Assembly (NCBI RefSeq): GCF_000058485.1
Contig: NC_008278.1
Coordinates: 2,412,962 to 2,476,961, forward strand
Length of the DNA stretch: 64,000 nucleotides
Reading direction: 5' to 3'
Source: Frankia alni ACN14a
GTDB taxonomy: Bacteria; Actinomycetota; Actinomycetes; Frankiales; Frankiaceae
Shown here: one piece after another, positions 42,172 to 51,191 of the stretch
How the letters are laid out: each line of letters starts with the position of its first letter
Numbering within the stretch: the first letter of the stretch is position 1
Position numbers and translations under genes: made by a program
Notes under the pieces: model-generated
The model's database searches: none
Told to the model about the DNA's origin: nothing
The model's input: the letters and a program-made list of their open reading frames with translations, nothing else

Positions 42172-43116
42172 ATGAACGGGTCCCGAGCCGATGCCGATGC
42201 CGACGCCGGTGCAGCTGGCACCGGCGCGGCCGGCGGTGGCGCGGCCGGTGCCGGCGAGCCGGCGACGCCGACCGCCCGCGGCGGGCGGACCACGCCCTTC
42301 GTCGTCGAGCTCGCCAACTTCACCGGCCCGTTCGACCTGCTGCTCTCGCTGATCGCCAAGCACCGCCTCGACGTGACCGAGGTTGCGCTGTCCCAGGTCA
42401 CCGACGAGTTCGTCGCGCACATCCGCCGGCTGGGGGACCGGTTCGACCTCGGTCAGGCCACCGAGTTCCTCGTGATCGCCGCGACCCTGCTCGACCTCAA
42501 GGCCGCCCGGCTGCTGCCCGGCGCGCTGTCCGAGGACGAGTCCGAGGACCTCGCCCTGCTCGAGGCCCGCGACCTGCTGTTCGCCCGGCTGCTGCAGTAC
42601 CGGGCGTACAAGGAGGCCTCGGCGCTGTTCGCCGGGCTGATGGCCCTGGAGGCCCGGCACGTGCCCCGCGCCGTGCCGCTGGAGCCCCGCTACGCCGCGG
42701 CCCTGCCCGAGGTGCAGATCGGCATCGGCCCCACCGAGCTCGCGGCACTGGCCGCGAAGCTGCGCGAGCCACCCCTGCCGCCGCTGGTCGCCACCGACCA
42801 CGTGCACCTGCCCCGGATCAGCGTCCGCGAGCACATGCTCGCCATCATCATGGCGCTGCGGGAGCTCGGCGCCGCGGACTTTCGCACCCTGTGCGCGGGC
42901 TGCCAGCAGACGATCGAGGTGGTCGCGCGCTTCCTCGCCCTGCTGGAGCTGTTCCGCGAAGGCCGGATCTCCTTTGACCAGGAGATCCCCCTCGGGGAGC
43001 TGACGGTGCGCTGGATCGCCGTCGACCCGGCCGCGGACGGCGACCTGCTCTCCGTCGGCCGGGGGTTGTACGGCGAGGATTCGGCCGACGACGAACCGCG
43101 GGAGGCGGCATCGTGA
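42172..43116 (+). CDS. scpA: Segregation and condensation protein ScpA
   Basis: The kleisin subunit of the SMC condensin, 314 aa. After a disordered Ala/Gly start comes the hallmark FTGPFDLLLSLIAKHRLDV, then QATEFLVIAATLLDLKAARLLPG, and the C-terminal winged-helix segment ELFREGRISFDQE. It starts at ATG 42172. Its TGA overlaps the scpB start (GTGA). It binds the Smc head and ScpB. Confidence 0.95.
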   Translation: MNGSRADADADAGAAGTGAAGGGAAGAGEPATPTARGGRTTPFVVELANFTGPFDLLLSLIAKHRLDVTEVALSQVTDEFVAHIRRLGDRFDLGQATEFLVIAATLLDLKAARLLPGALSEDESEDLALLEARDLLFARLLQYRAYKEASALFAGLMALEARHVPRAVPLEPRYAAALPEVQIGIGPTELAALAAKLREPPLPPLVATDHVHLPRISVREHMLAIIMALRELGAADFRTLCAGCQQTIEVVARFLALLELFREGRISFDQEIPLGELTVRWIAVDPAADGDLLSVGRGLYGEDSADDEPREAAS

Positions 43117-43811
43117 GCGAACAGCCGGACGCCGGTGCAGGTGGCGAGGCGCCGGACGCACCGCCGCAAGCGCCGGGGGAGACCGCGGCCGGGGCCGCCG
43201 GGGCGGGAGAGACCGCGGCCGGGGCCGCCGCGGGTGGGGCACGACCGCCGCGGGGCGTCGAGGCGGACCGACCGCCGCTGGCGGCGCTGCTGGAGGCGGT
43301 GCTCATGGTCGCGGAGCGGCCGGTCGGCGTCGCGGAGCTCGCCACCGGGCTCGGCGCCTCGGCCCGCGAGATCGAGCGACTGCTTCCCGACCTCGCCGAG
43401 AACTACGTCCGCGACGGCCGAGGTTTCCGGCTGCGCCACGTCGGCGCCGGCTGGCGGTTCTACACCGCCGACGAGTGTGCCCCCTGGGTGGAGGGCTTCG
43501 TGCTCGCCGGGCAGTCCGCCCGGCTGTCCCAGGCGGCGCTGGAGACCCTCGCCGTCGTCGCCTACCAGCAGCCCGTCAGCCGCGGGCGGATCGCCGCAGT
43601 GCGTGGCGTCTCCGCGGACGGCGTGATCCGCACCCTGACCGCCCGCCGGCTCGTCGAGGAGATCGGGCACGATCCCGAAACCGGTGCCATCCTGTATGGA
43701 ACGACTGACTACTTCCTGGAACGGATGGGCCTGCGCGGGCTCGACGAGCTGCCGCCCCTGGCCCCCCTGCTGCCCGGACTCGACGATCTGGATGACATCG
43801 TTGCCCCATGA
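43113..43811 (+). CDS. scpB: Segregation and condensation protein ScpB
   Basis: Partner of ScpA, 232 aa. Tandem winged-helix domains begin at LAALLEAVLMVAERPVGVAEL and continue with LSQAALETLAVVAYQQPVSRG and VDGVIRTLTARRLVEE-like sequence (SADGVIRTL). The end, YGTTDYFLERMGLRGLDELP, is typical. The N-terminal ~50 residues are an Ala/Gly-rich extension with GETAAGAA repeats. The stop overlaps the rluB ATG. Confidence 0.95.
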   Translation: MSEQPDAGAGGEAPDAPPQAPGETAAGAAGAGETAAGAAAGGARPPRGVEADRPPLAALLEAVLMVAERPVGVAELATGLGASAREIERLLPDLAENYVRDGRGFRLRHVGAGWRFYTADECAPWVEGFVLAGQSARLSQAALETLAVVAYQQPVSRGRIAAVRGVSADGVIRTLTARRLVEEIGHDPETGAILYGTTDYFLERMGLRGLDELPPLAPLLPGLDDLDDIVAP

Positions 43812-45193
43812 ACGCTGCTGCTGACCGCCCCCGCGCGCCGCGCGACGCCCGCGCCCGCCGGGACGGCCGCCCACCCGCGGACGGCCGCCCCACCCGGGAG
43901 GCCCGCCCCGCCCGAGGGGAAGCCCGCCCCTCCCGCGAGGCCCGGCCCGCCCGCGGGGAAGTCCGTCCTGCCCGCGGGGAGGTCCGCCCTGCCCGCGGGG
44001 ATGCTCGGCCGAGCTGGGAAGCTCGTCCGGTCCGTGGCGAGGGCCGCCCCGCACCCGGGGAGGGCCGTCCGGTCCGTGGGGACGCTCGGCCGGCTCGTGG
44101 CGAGGGCCGTCCCGCCCGCGGGGATGCTCGATCGACCTGGGAGGCTCGCCCGGCTCGTGGCGAGGGCCGTCCCGCCCGTGGCGAGGACCGTGGGGAGGCT
44201 CGCCCCGTTCGAGGGGAAGGCCGTCCGGTCCGTGGGGAGGGTCGACCCGTGCGTGGGGAGGCCCGTCCGGTCCGTGGGGAGGGTCGTCCCGTGCGTGGGG
44301 AGGGTCGTCCCGTGCGTGGGGAGGGTCGTCCGGCACGTGGGGAGGCCCGGCCCGTCCGTGGGGAGGGCCGACCCGGCGGGGAGGCGCGGCCGGCTCCGGA
44401 CGCGCGATCGGACCGCCCGGAGCGTCCAGTGCGTCCGCCGCGGGACCCGGCGTCCGCCGCGGACGAGGGCATCCGGCTGCAGAAGGTGCTCGCCTCGGCC
44501 GGCATCGGCTCCCGTCGGCGCGGCGAGGAGCTCATCGCCGAGGGCCGGGTCAGCGTGGACGGTGTCGTCGTGCGCGAACAGGGCCGCCGGGTCAACCCGG
44601 AGACGGCGATCATCGAGGTCGACGGCGACCGGATCGTCACCCGTACCGGCCTGGTCCACCTGGCGCTGAACAAGCCTCGCGGGGTGCTGTCGGCCATGTC
44701 CGACGACCGCGGCCGGCCCACCATCGCCGACCTGCTCACCGAGTTCGACGGCGGTGGCGGGCTGTTCCACGTGGGTCGCCTCGACGGTGACAGCGAGGGG
44801 CTGCTGCTGGTCACCAACGACGGCGAGCTCGCCCACCGGCTGACCCATCCGTCCTTCGAGGTGCCGAAGACCTACCTGGTCGAGGTCTCCGGGCCGCTGC
44901 GCCGCGAGGTGCCGCGCACGCTGCGCACCGGCGTCGAGCTCGAGGACGGTCCGGCCCGGGCGGACTCGGTGCAGCTCGTCGATCAGGCGAACGGCCGGGT
45001 GATGCTGGAGATCGTCATCCACGAGGGACGCAACCGCATCGTCCGCCGGATGATGGAGACCGTCGGGTATCCGGTGCACCGGCTGGTCCGCACCCGGCTC
45101 GGCGCGGTGCATCTCGGCACCCTGCGCTCCGGGCGGGCCCGCCACCTCACCCGCGGCGAGGTCGGCGCCCTCTACCGCAACGTCGGGCTCTAG
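43808..45193 (+). CDS. rluB: Pseudouridine synthase RluB with repeat-rich N-terminus
   Basis: A 461-residue protein. Residues ~20-200 are imperfect repeats of VRGEGRP/ARGEARP. The S4 domain starts near residue 220 (IRLQKVLASAGIGSRRRGEE) and the catalytic domain has VGRLDGDSEGLLLVTNDGE, with the Asp nucleophile in GRLD. It modifies 23S rRNA by family analogy. Start ATG 43808 overlaps the scpB stop. The repeats come from expanding 15-21-base words (43900-44380) and give an Arg/Glu/Gly-rich, RNA-binding-like tail. Confidence 0.92.
   Translation: MNAAADRPRAPRDARARRDGRPPADGRPTREARPARGEARPSREARPARGEVRPARGEVRPARGDARPSWEARPVRGEGRPAPGEGRPVRGDARPARGEGRPARGDARSTWEARPARGEGRPARGEDRGEARPVRGEGRPVRGEGRPVRGEARPVRGEGRPVRGEGRPVRGEGRPARGEARPVRGEGRPGGEARPAPDARSDRPERPVRPPRDPASAADEGIRLQKVLASAGIGSRRRGEELIAEGRVSVDGVVVREQGRRVNPETAIIEVDGDRIVTRTGLVHLALNKPRGVLSAMSDDRGRPTIADLLTEFDGGGGLFHVGRLDGDSEGLLLVTNDGELAHRLTHPSFEVPKTYLVEVSGPLRREVPRTLRTGVELEDGPARADSVQLVDQANGRVMLEIVIHEGRNRIVRRMMETVGYPVHRLVRTRLGAVHLGTLRSGRARHLTRGEVGALYRNVGL
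43900..44380 (+). repeat. In-frame minisatellite in rluB
   Basis: About 480 bases made of variants of a ~21-base word (CGTGGGGAGGGTCGTCC and relatives) plus shorter derivatives. Always a multiple of three, so the reading frame is kept. Copies between 44220 and 44340 are nearly identical, indicating recent expansion. Confidence 0.88.
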
Positions 45194-45257
45194 GCCGAGG
45201 CTGCGTCCGTCCGGCCGCCTGCCGTGGGGCGACGGATGTGGCCATAGGCTGTGGGTC

Positions 45258-46373
45258 ATGGTCGGATCGGGCTGGGACGACGCCCAGTTGCCGCGGCTGC
45301 GCCGGGTCGGTGTGGTCGGGACGGGGCTCATCGGCGCCAGCATCGGGCTGGCGCTGTCCGCGCAGGGCGTGGAGGTCCTGCTCCGCGACGCCGACGAGGC
45401 GCAGGTCGCGATCGCCGCGAAGATGGGCGCGGGGCAGCCCTGGGCGGCGGGGGAGCGGGTGGAGCACGCCGTCGTCGCCACCCCGCTGCCGACGATTCCC
45501 GCCGAGGTCAGGGCCCTGGCCCGCGCCGGGCTGGCCGACACGGTCAGCGACGCCGGCAGTGTCAAGGTCCGTCCGCTGGTCGAGGGCGTCCAGCTCGGCT
45601 GCGACCTGTCGACCTGGTGCCCGGCGCATCCCATCGCCGGGCGGGAGCGCCACGGCGCGGTCTCGGCGCGTGCGGACCTGTTCGCCGAGCGGGTGTGGGC
45701 GGTCTGCCCGGTCCCGCACACCGGCGCCGCGGCCCTGCACGCCACCGTGGCGTTGGCCCTGGCCTGCGGCGCCACTCCCGTGCGGACCACCCCGCAGCGC
45801 CACGACGAGGCGATGGCGACCGTCTCGCACGTGCCCCAGCTCGTCGCCAGCGCGCTCGCCGGGGTGCTGGTGGGGCTCGCGCCGGGGGAGGTGCCGCTGG
45901 CCGGGCAGGGGTTCCGGGACACCACCCGGCTCGCCGACAGCGACGCCGAGCTGTGGGCGGGGATCGTCGAGGGCAACCGGGGGCCGATCGCCCGGCGGGT
46001 GCGCGACCTCGGCTCCCGGCTGACGGCCCTGGCCGACGTCCTCGACGCCGCCGGTGCCGACGATGTCACCACGGCGGTCACCCGGCTCATGCGGGACGGG
46101 CACGCGGGGCGCGCGCTGCTGCCGCGTAAGGCCGGCGCCACGGCGCGGTCGTGGGGCTGGGTCGGCGTGGTGCTCGACGACCGGCCCGGGCAGCTCGCCG
46201 CGATCGTCGGCCTCATCAGCAGGTGGGACGTCAACATCGAGGACGTCGGTCCGTTCGAGCACAGCCTGGACGCACCGGCCGGCATCGTCGAACTCGCCGT
46301 CGATCCGGCGGTCGCGGACAGTCTCGTCGACCGGCTCACAGCCACCGGATGGACGGCATACCGACGATCCTGA
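45258..46373 (+). CDS. tyrA: Prephenate dehydrogenase with ACT domain
   Basis: An enzyme of tyrosine biosynthesis, 371 aa, from ATG 45258. The NAD-binding start VGVVGTGLIGASIGLALS and HPIAGRERHGAV are family signatures; TVSHVPQLVASALAG marks the C-terminal helical domain. A C-terminal ACT-like segment (RPGQLAAIVGLISRWDVNIEDVG) suggests feedback control, probably by tyrosine. It sits in the common actinobacterial order rluB-tyrA-cmk-der. Confidence 0.93.
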   Translation: MVGSGWDDAQLPRLRRVGVVGTGLIGASIGLALSAQGVEVLLRDADEAQVAIAAKMGAGQPWAAGERVEHAVVATPLPTIPAEVRALARAGLADTVSDAGSVKVRPLVEGVQLGCDLSTWCPAHPIAGRERHGAVSARADLFAERVWAVCPVPHTGAAALHATVALALACGATPVRTTPQRHDEAMATVSHVPQLVASALAGVLVGLAPGEVPLAGQGFRDTTRLADSDAELWAGIVEGNRGPIARRVRDLGSRLTALADVLDAAGADDVTTAVTRLMRDGHAGRALLPRKAGATARSWGWVGVVLDDRPGQLAAIVGLISRWDVNIEDVGPFEHSLDAPAGIVELAVDPAVADSLVDRLTATGWTAYRRS

Positions 46374-46628
46374 TGCGGTACCGAGTAGCCTGATCCGGGT
46401 TGCCCGCGACGGTCCCCGCCGCGGCGCGACCGACGGGTTGACGCCACCGGCCCGCCCTTCGGCCCGGTTCGCGTGCCGGGAGTCGTCCGACGGTCATCGT
46501 CCGGTGATCGTGGCCGGCGGGCCGGCCACCGCCCTCGCGGTGGGCGAGGGTCGGGGCGGACGCGGCGCGGTAAGGGGTCCGCGGGGCGCGACCCGACGAT
46601 TCTCAGGTGTCCGGGACGGAGGAATCGG

Positions 46629-47432
46629 GTGAAGCCCGAGCACGGGTCTGCGCTGTCGGCGGGCGGGAGCGCCGCCGACGGGGTGAAGGGAACGTCCGCG
46701 CCGCTCGGGTCCGAGGCAGGCGCGTCCGCGCTTGCCGACGGCCCGGTCGAGGGGCTGATCGTGGCGGTCGACGGTCCCGGCGGATCGGGAAAGAGCACGG
46801 TGGCCCGCGAGCTCGCGCGGCGCCTCGGGCTGCGCTATCTCGACACCGGGGCGATGTACCGCGCCGTCACCCAGCTCGCGCTGGAGCGGCGCATCGACAT
46901 CGAGGATCCGCAGGCGGTCGCGGAGCTCGCCGAGCGGGCCGTGCTCTCCGTCGGCACCGACCCGGACGAGCCGTCGATCGCCGTCGACGGGGTCGGCGTC
47001 GACGCCGAGATCCGCACCAGGGCGGTCACCAACGCGGTCAGCGCCATCGCCGCGGTGCCCGCGGTGCGGGCGCGCCTCGTCGCCCAGCAGCGCCAGGTGA
47101 TCGCCGCCACCCGGCCCGGGGGCATCGTCGTCGAGGGCCGCGACATCGGTTCCGTCGTTGCGCCGGACGCCCAGATCAAGGTGTTCCTCACCGCGTCGAC
47201 GGAGGTGCGGGCGCTGCGCCGGTCGCGTCAGCTCGGCGAGAAGGGCGTCGACGACGTCGCGCGGACGCTGGCCGAGCTGGACCGCCGCGACGCGCTCGAC
47301 TCGAGCCGCGCCGCCGACCCGCTGGCCGTCCCCGAGGGGGCGATCGTGCTGGACTCGACGGCCCTGTCCGTCCCCGAGGTGGTCGACGAGGTCCTCAAGC
47401 GCTGCGGGCAGTCGTCGAACGTGGCGACGTGA
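46629..47432 (+). CDS. cmk: Cytidylate kinase
   Basis: Phosphorylates CMP/dCMP. The P-loop VDGPGGSGKSTVARELA lies at about residues 47-63, followed by RYLDTGAMYRAVTQLAL, VVEGRDIGSVV and KVFLTAS. GTG 46629 has GGACGGAGG upstream and adds a ~40-residue low-complexity N-terminus, longer than usual for Cmk. The stop overlaps the plsC-like start. 267 aa. Confidence 0.95.
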   Translation: MKPEHGSALSAGGSAADGVKGTSAPLGSEAGASALADGPVEGLIVAVDGPGGSGKSTVARELARRLGLRYLDTGAMYRAVTQLALERRIDIEDPQAVAELAERAVLSVGTDPDEPSIAVDGVGVDAEIRTRAVTNAVSAIAAVPAVRARLVAQQRQVIAATRPGGIVVEGRDIGSVVAPDAQIKVFLTASTEVRALRRSRQLGEKGVDDVARTLAELDRRDALDSSRAADPLAVPEGAIVLDSTALSVPEVVDEVLKRCGQSSNVAT

Positions 47433-48247
47433 CGGGCCCCGACCAGGCCGCGGACGACACGACCACCCGGCCGACCCCCGAGGCCATCCTGCCGGCGCCC
47501 GAGACCGTTCGGCCGGCGCCCGAGTCCACCCGGCCGACCCCCGAGTCCACGCGGCCGGCCTCCGGGACGGGGCTGCTGCACCGGGGCGCCGCCTCGCCGG
47601 TCTACAACGACCTGCCGCACCGCGTGCTCAAGCCCGGCGTGCGGCAGGTCATCAACCGGCTGATCATGCGGGTGACCCTGGAGGGACTCGAACACGTCCC
47701 CCGGGACGAGCCGCTGATCTTCGCCGGCAACCACAGCAGCTGGCTGGACGGCCCGCTGGTGGTCATCGAGTCGCCGCGCACCGTGCGCTGCCTGGTCAAG
47801 TCGGAGATGTACACCCGGATCGTCGGCCGCCTGCTGCTGATCAGCGGGCAGATCCCGATCGACCGGGGCCGCCCCGACCGCGAGGCGCTGCACACCGCGC
47901 TCGACGAGCTGTCCCGCGGCGGCGCGATCGGCGTCTTCCCGGAGGGCACCCGGGGCAGCGGGGAGATGGCCGCGGTCCAGCACGGCATCGCCTACCTCGC
48001 CGTCCACGGCCGCTGCCGGGTGCTCCCCGTAGCCTGTATCAACACCGGCGACGCCCTGCCCAAGGGCGCGCGCTGGCCGCGCCGCTCGGTGCAGGTCAGG
48101 GTGGTCTTCGGTAAGCCGTTCGAGGTCGACGTGCCGGCGAACCCGCGCTCGCGCCGGGCGCTCGCCGCCGTCGCCGAGGACATCCGGGTGCGGTTGCTCG
48201 ATCATCTCGAGACCGCCCGCGCCTCCCCGGGCGCATCCGCCGCGTGA
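47429..48247 (+). CDS. 1-acyl-sn-glycerol-3-phosphate acyltransferase family protein
   Basis: A PlsC-family acyltransferase of ~272 aa. Motif I is NHSSWLDGP (HX4D), motif III FPEGTRG, with [10 protein letters not shown] between. Residues ~12-45 are RPTPEST-type repeats, an extension absent from the family core. GTG 47429 overlaps the cmk stop. In Actinobacteria a PlsC-like gene between cmk and der is common; it should make phosphatidic acid. Confidence 0.9.
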   Translation: MTGPDQAADDTTTRPTPEAILPAPETVRPAPESTRPTPESTRPASGTGLLHRGAASPVYNDLPHRVLKPGVRQVINRLIMRVTLEGLEHVPRDEPLIFAGNHSSWLDGPLVVIESPRTVRCLVKSEMYTRIVGRLLLISGQIPIDRGRPDREALHTALDELSRGGAIGVFPEGTRGSGEMAAVQHGIAYLAVHGRCRVLPVACINTGDALPKGARWPRRSVQVRVVFGKPFEVDVPANPRSRRALAAVAEDIRVRLLDHLETARASPGASAA

Positions 48248-48287
48248 TCATCGTAGATCACCGGTCCCGACGACAGGTGTGGCAGTG

Positions 48288-49787
48288 ATGGCAGTGATGA
48301 GCAGACAGGACGCAGCGATGGACGGCGCCGAGGCGGCATCCGGCGACGACCTTCGGAACGCCGACCTTCGAGGCGCCGAGCTGGGAGCCGACGAGCTGGG
48401 AGCCGACGAGCTGGGAGCCGACGAGCTGGGAGCCGACGAGCTGGGCCCGGTCACCGGCCAGCCGGTCGTGGCCGTCGTCGGGCGGCCCAACGTGGGCAAG
48501 TCGACGCTGGTCAACCGGATCCTCGGCCGCCGCGCCGCCGTGGTCGAGGACGTGCCCGGGGTGACCCGCGACCGCATCGCCTACGACGCGGTGTGGAACG
48601 GCCGCCGGTTCACCCTCGTCGACACCGGCGGGTGGGAACCCGACGCCTCCGGGCTCGCCGCGCAGGTCTCCGAGCAGGCGTCGGCGGCGCTCGACACCGC
48701 CGACGCGGTGCTGTTCATCGTCGACGTGACGACCGGGGCCACCGACGCCGACGAGGCCGTCGCCCGGGTGCTGCACCGCAGCGGCCTGCCGGTGATCCTG
48801 GTGGCGAACAAGGTCGACGACAACCGGTTCGAGTCCGACGCCGCCGCCCTGTGGGGGCTCGGGCTCGGCGAGCCCCACCCCGTCTCGGCGCTGCACGGCC
48901 GTGGCAGCGGTGACCTGCTCGACGCCGTGCTCGCCGTGCTGCCCGAGGCGCCGCGCGAGGTTTTCACCGAGACCGACGGCCCGCGCCGGGTCGCCCTGAT
49001 CGGCCGACCCAACGTCGGCAAGTCCAGCCTGCTCAACAAGATCGCCGGTAGCCGCCGCTCGCTCGTCCACGACGTGGCCGGCACCACCCGCGACCCGGTG
49101 GACGAACTCGTCACCGTCGGCGGCGAGGAGTGGATGTTCATCGACACCGCCGGCCTGCGCCGGCGGATCCGCGAGGCGTCCGGCGCCGAGTACTACTCGT
49201 CGCTGCGCACGGCCGCGGCGCTGGAGGCCGCGGAGGTCGCGATCGTCCTGCTCGCCGCGGACGAGCCGCTCACCGAGCAGGACCAGCGGGTCATCACCAT
49301 GGTGATCGAGGCGGGCCGGGCGCTCGTCATCGCCTTCAACAAGTGGGACCTCGTCGACGAGGACCGCCGGTACACCCTCGAACGGGAGATCGACCGCGAC
49401 CTCGGCCGGATCGCCTGGGCCCCGCGGGTGAACATCTCCGCCCGCACCGGGCGGGCCACCGACCGGCTGGCCCCGGCGCTGCGCACCGCGCTGGAGTCCT
49501 GGGGCACCCGGATCCCGACGGGCCGGCTCAACACCTGGCTCGGCGAGGTCGTCGGCGCCACCCCGCCGCCCGCGCGCGGCGGCAAGGTGCCGAAGATCCT
49601 GTTCGCCACCCAGGCCGGCGTGCGCCCCCCACGCTTCGTGGTGTTCACCACCGGCTTCCTGGAGCCGGCCTACCGCCGCTTCCTGGAGCGCCGCCTGCGC
49701 GAGGATTTCGGCTTCGCCGGCTCACCCATCGCCATCTCGGTCCGCGTCCGTGAACGCGGCGACCGCCGCAGCCCCACCGCCGGCTGA
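48288..49787 (+). CDS. der: Ribosome-assembly GTPase Der (EngA)
   Basis: The two-GTPase-domain protein for 50S assembly. First P-loop [17 protein letters not shown], second [18 protein letters not shown], with NKVDD and NKWDL specificity motifs and a C-terminal KH-like domain. ATG 48288 lies 8 bases after AGGTG; GTG 48279, ATG 48297 and ATG 48318 are also in frame. The N-terminus carries four to five ELGAD pentapeptides from a 15-bp repeat, not part of the family. Confidence 0.95.
   Translation: MAVMSRQDAAMDGAEAASGDDLRNADLRGAELGADELGADELGADELGADELGPVTGQPVVAVVGRPNVGKSTLVNRILGRRAAVVEDVPGVTRDRIAYDAVWNGRRFTLVDTGGWEPDASGLAAQVSEQASAALDTADAVLFIVDVTTGATDADEAVARVLHRSGLPVILVANKVDDNRFESDAAALWGLGLGEPHPVSALHGRGSGDLLDAVLAVLPEAPREVFTETDGPRRVALIGRPNVGKSSLLNKIAGSRRSLVHDVAGTTRDPVDELVTVGGEEWMFIDTAGLRRRIREASGAEYYSSLRTAAALEAAEVAIVLLAADEPLTEQDQRVITMVIEAGRALVIAFNKWDLVDEDRRYTLEREIDRDLGRIAWAPRVNISARTGRATDRLAPALRTALESWGTRIPTGRLNTWLGEVVGATPPPARGGKVPKILFATQAGVRPPRFVVFTTGFLEPAYRRFLERRLREDFGFAGSPIAISVRVRERGDRRSPTAG
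48378..48437 (+). repeat. Four perfect 15-bp units in the der 5' end
   Basis: GAGCTGGGAGCCGAC repeated four times without change (48378, 48393, 48408, 48423), followed by a partial unit. Encodes ELGAD repeats ahead of the first GTPase domain. Perfect identity suggests recent slippage. Confidence 0.95.
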
Positions 49788-49822
49788 CCCGCGGCGCAGG
49801 CGCGGGACGCACCAGGTGTCCC

Positions 49823-50236
49823 GTGCCTGCCCGGACGTGGAACGTCGTGGGATGGACGCTGCCCGACGGGGTGCGTGCCCGGTGGGTCCTTGCCTGGCGC
49901 CGAATCTCTGGTGCGGTGCTGAGACCCGATCAGCGCGCCGCCTTCCTGGGGGCACGAGCTCTGTTCGTGGAGGGCTTGGTCGCCGGCGTGTTCCACCCGT
50001 CGTTACGGGTGAAGGGATACCAGTCGAAGCCGGGCTGGTACGGGATGACCTGGGCACCAGACGGCCGAGCCCTGTGGCGCTACGGCGACCTCATCCCGGG
50101 GCAGCCTGGCCCGCATAGCGAGTGGCTCCAGATCGGCACCCACAAGATCTTCCGCTGGACGACCTCGGCCAAGATCCAGCACGTCTTCGCGCTCAGCTCT
50201 GTTCGAAGTAGTGGCCGTGCGTCAGGTCGTCGATGA
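49823..50236 (+). CDS. Hypothetical protein, accessory (ParE-like?)
   Basis: A 137-residue basic protein, start uncertain. The stretch VKGYQSKPGWYGMTWAPDGR, then RYGDLIPGQPGP and WLQIGTHKIF resembles small accessory proteins of actinobacterial integrated elements. A strand-rich 'W.MTWapDGRa...yG....p..iw..iGtH.iF' core is reminiscent of RelE/ParE-like toxin folds, but this is weak. Its end overlaps the convergent SDR gene by 44 bases, so the last ~15 residues (SSVRSSGRASGRR) may be junk. Confidence 0.5.
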   Translation: MPARTWNVVGWTLPDGVRARWVLAWRRISGAVLRPDQRAAFLGARALFVEGLVAGVFHPSLRVKGYQSKPGWYGMTWAPDGRALWRYGDLIPGQPGPHSEWLQIGTHKIFRWTTSAKIQHVFALSSVRSSGRASGRR

Positions 50237-51104
50237 GTCCTGGGTGCGCAGGCTCCCATCCGAGCAGCTTCCGCGTCACCTCGCTGGAGGTCGGGTTGTC
50301 CACCCCGACGAACGCGCCGAGGAAGGCGAAGCGCTCGGCGGCGTCGGAGGCGGCGATGCTGACCGTGGGGACGCCGGCCCCGCGCCCGATGGCGGCGGCG
50401 ATGTCGCGGAAGGGGATGCCCTCGTCCGCGACCGCGTGCAGGCGGCTCCCGGCCGGGGCGTCCTGCAGGGCCAGCAGGTAGACCCGTGCCGCGTCGAGCG
50501 TGTGCACCGAAGGCCACCGGTTGGCCCCGTCTGCCACGTAGCCCGACACGCCGGACTGCCGGGCGATGCCGATCAGGATGTGCGCGAAGCCGTGGTGATC
50601 GAGCGAGCTGTGCACGATCGGAGGCAGCCGGACGATCGACGACCGTACCCCGCGGTCGGCGAGCCCGATCACGAAGTTCTCCGCGTCGACCCGCGGACCG
50701 CCGCTGGCGACGTCGGCCTCGGTTCCCGGTCGTCCGACGATGCCCGCGAGGGTGAGCATGAGCGTGCCGGAGGAGGTGACCAGCGGCTTGCCCGTCCCCT
50801 CGAGCGCCGATGCGAGCGCGGTGATGGCGGCGAGGTCGGCGGCGACCGCGGCGGCGAAGTTGCCGGCCCCCATCAGGTCGTGCTTGAAGGCGAGGTGGAT
50901 GACGCCGTCGGCCGCCGCGGCGGCCACGCGCAGCCCGTCGAGATCGTCCAGGTCGCCGCGGCAGACGTCGGCGCCGGCGGCCGTGAGTGCCTCGGCCGAG
51001 CTGTCCGAACGAGCCAGCCCCACGACCTGATGTCCCGCCCGCAGCAGCTCGGGCACGACCGCCGAACCGATGTGCCCGGACGCGCCGGTCACGAAAACAC
51101 GCAT
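50193..51104 (-). CDS. SDR-family NAD(P)-dependent oxidoreductase (epimerase-like)
   Basis: An extended short-chain dehydrogenase, ~303 aa, from ATG 51104 preceded by GAGAGGG. The N-terminal RVFVTGASGHIGSAVVPELL is the GxxGxxG dinucleotide site; ARSDSSAEAL after the second strand suggests NADP preference. The middle has HLAFKHDL and VTSSGT. The substrate is unknown. It is divergent from a TetR regulator with an inverted repeat between them, the usual sign of repressor control. Confidence 0.88.
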   Translation of the reverse strand: MRVFVTGASGHIGSAVVPELLRAGHQVVGLARSDSSAEALTAAGADVCRGDLDDLDGLRVAAAAADGVIHLAFKHDLMGAGNFAAAVAADLAAITALASALEGTGKPLVTSSGTLMLTLAGIVGRPGTEADVASGGPRVDAENFVIGLADRGVRSSIVRLPPIVHSSLDHHGFAHILIGIARQSGVSGYVADGANRWPSVHTLDAARVYLLALQDAPAGSRLHAVADEGIPFRDIAAAIGRGAGVPTVSIAASDAAERFAFLGAFVGVDNPTSSEVTRKLLGWEPAHPGLIDDLTHGHYFEQS

Positions 51105-51126
51105 GGGAAACCCTCTCGGAACGACT

Positions 51127-51177
51127 GATGTCACCTGGTGCCATCACCCTAACATGGTCATGACGCCAGGTGACATC
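51127..51177. promoter_or_regulatory. Inverted repeat, probable TetR operator
   Basis: GATGTCACCTGG (51127-51138) and CCAGGTGACATC (51166-51177) are perfect 12-base inverted arms around 27 bases that include TAACAT, a possible -10. It lies exactly in the 87-base gap between the divergent SDR and TetR starts. A second, shorter TGACA/TGTCA pair reaches to 51191. Likely the binding site for the TetR protein controlling both genes. Confidence 0.75.
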
Positions 51178-51191
51178 GCTAGGCTTGTCAC

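Noticed and set aside
40321-43242. A 973-codon minus-strand frame opposite parA and scpA
   Set aside because: Antisense to four well-identified genes; GC-rich third-position effect explains its length.
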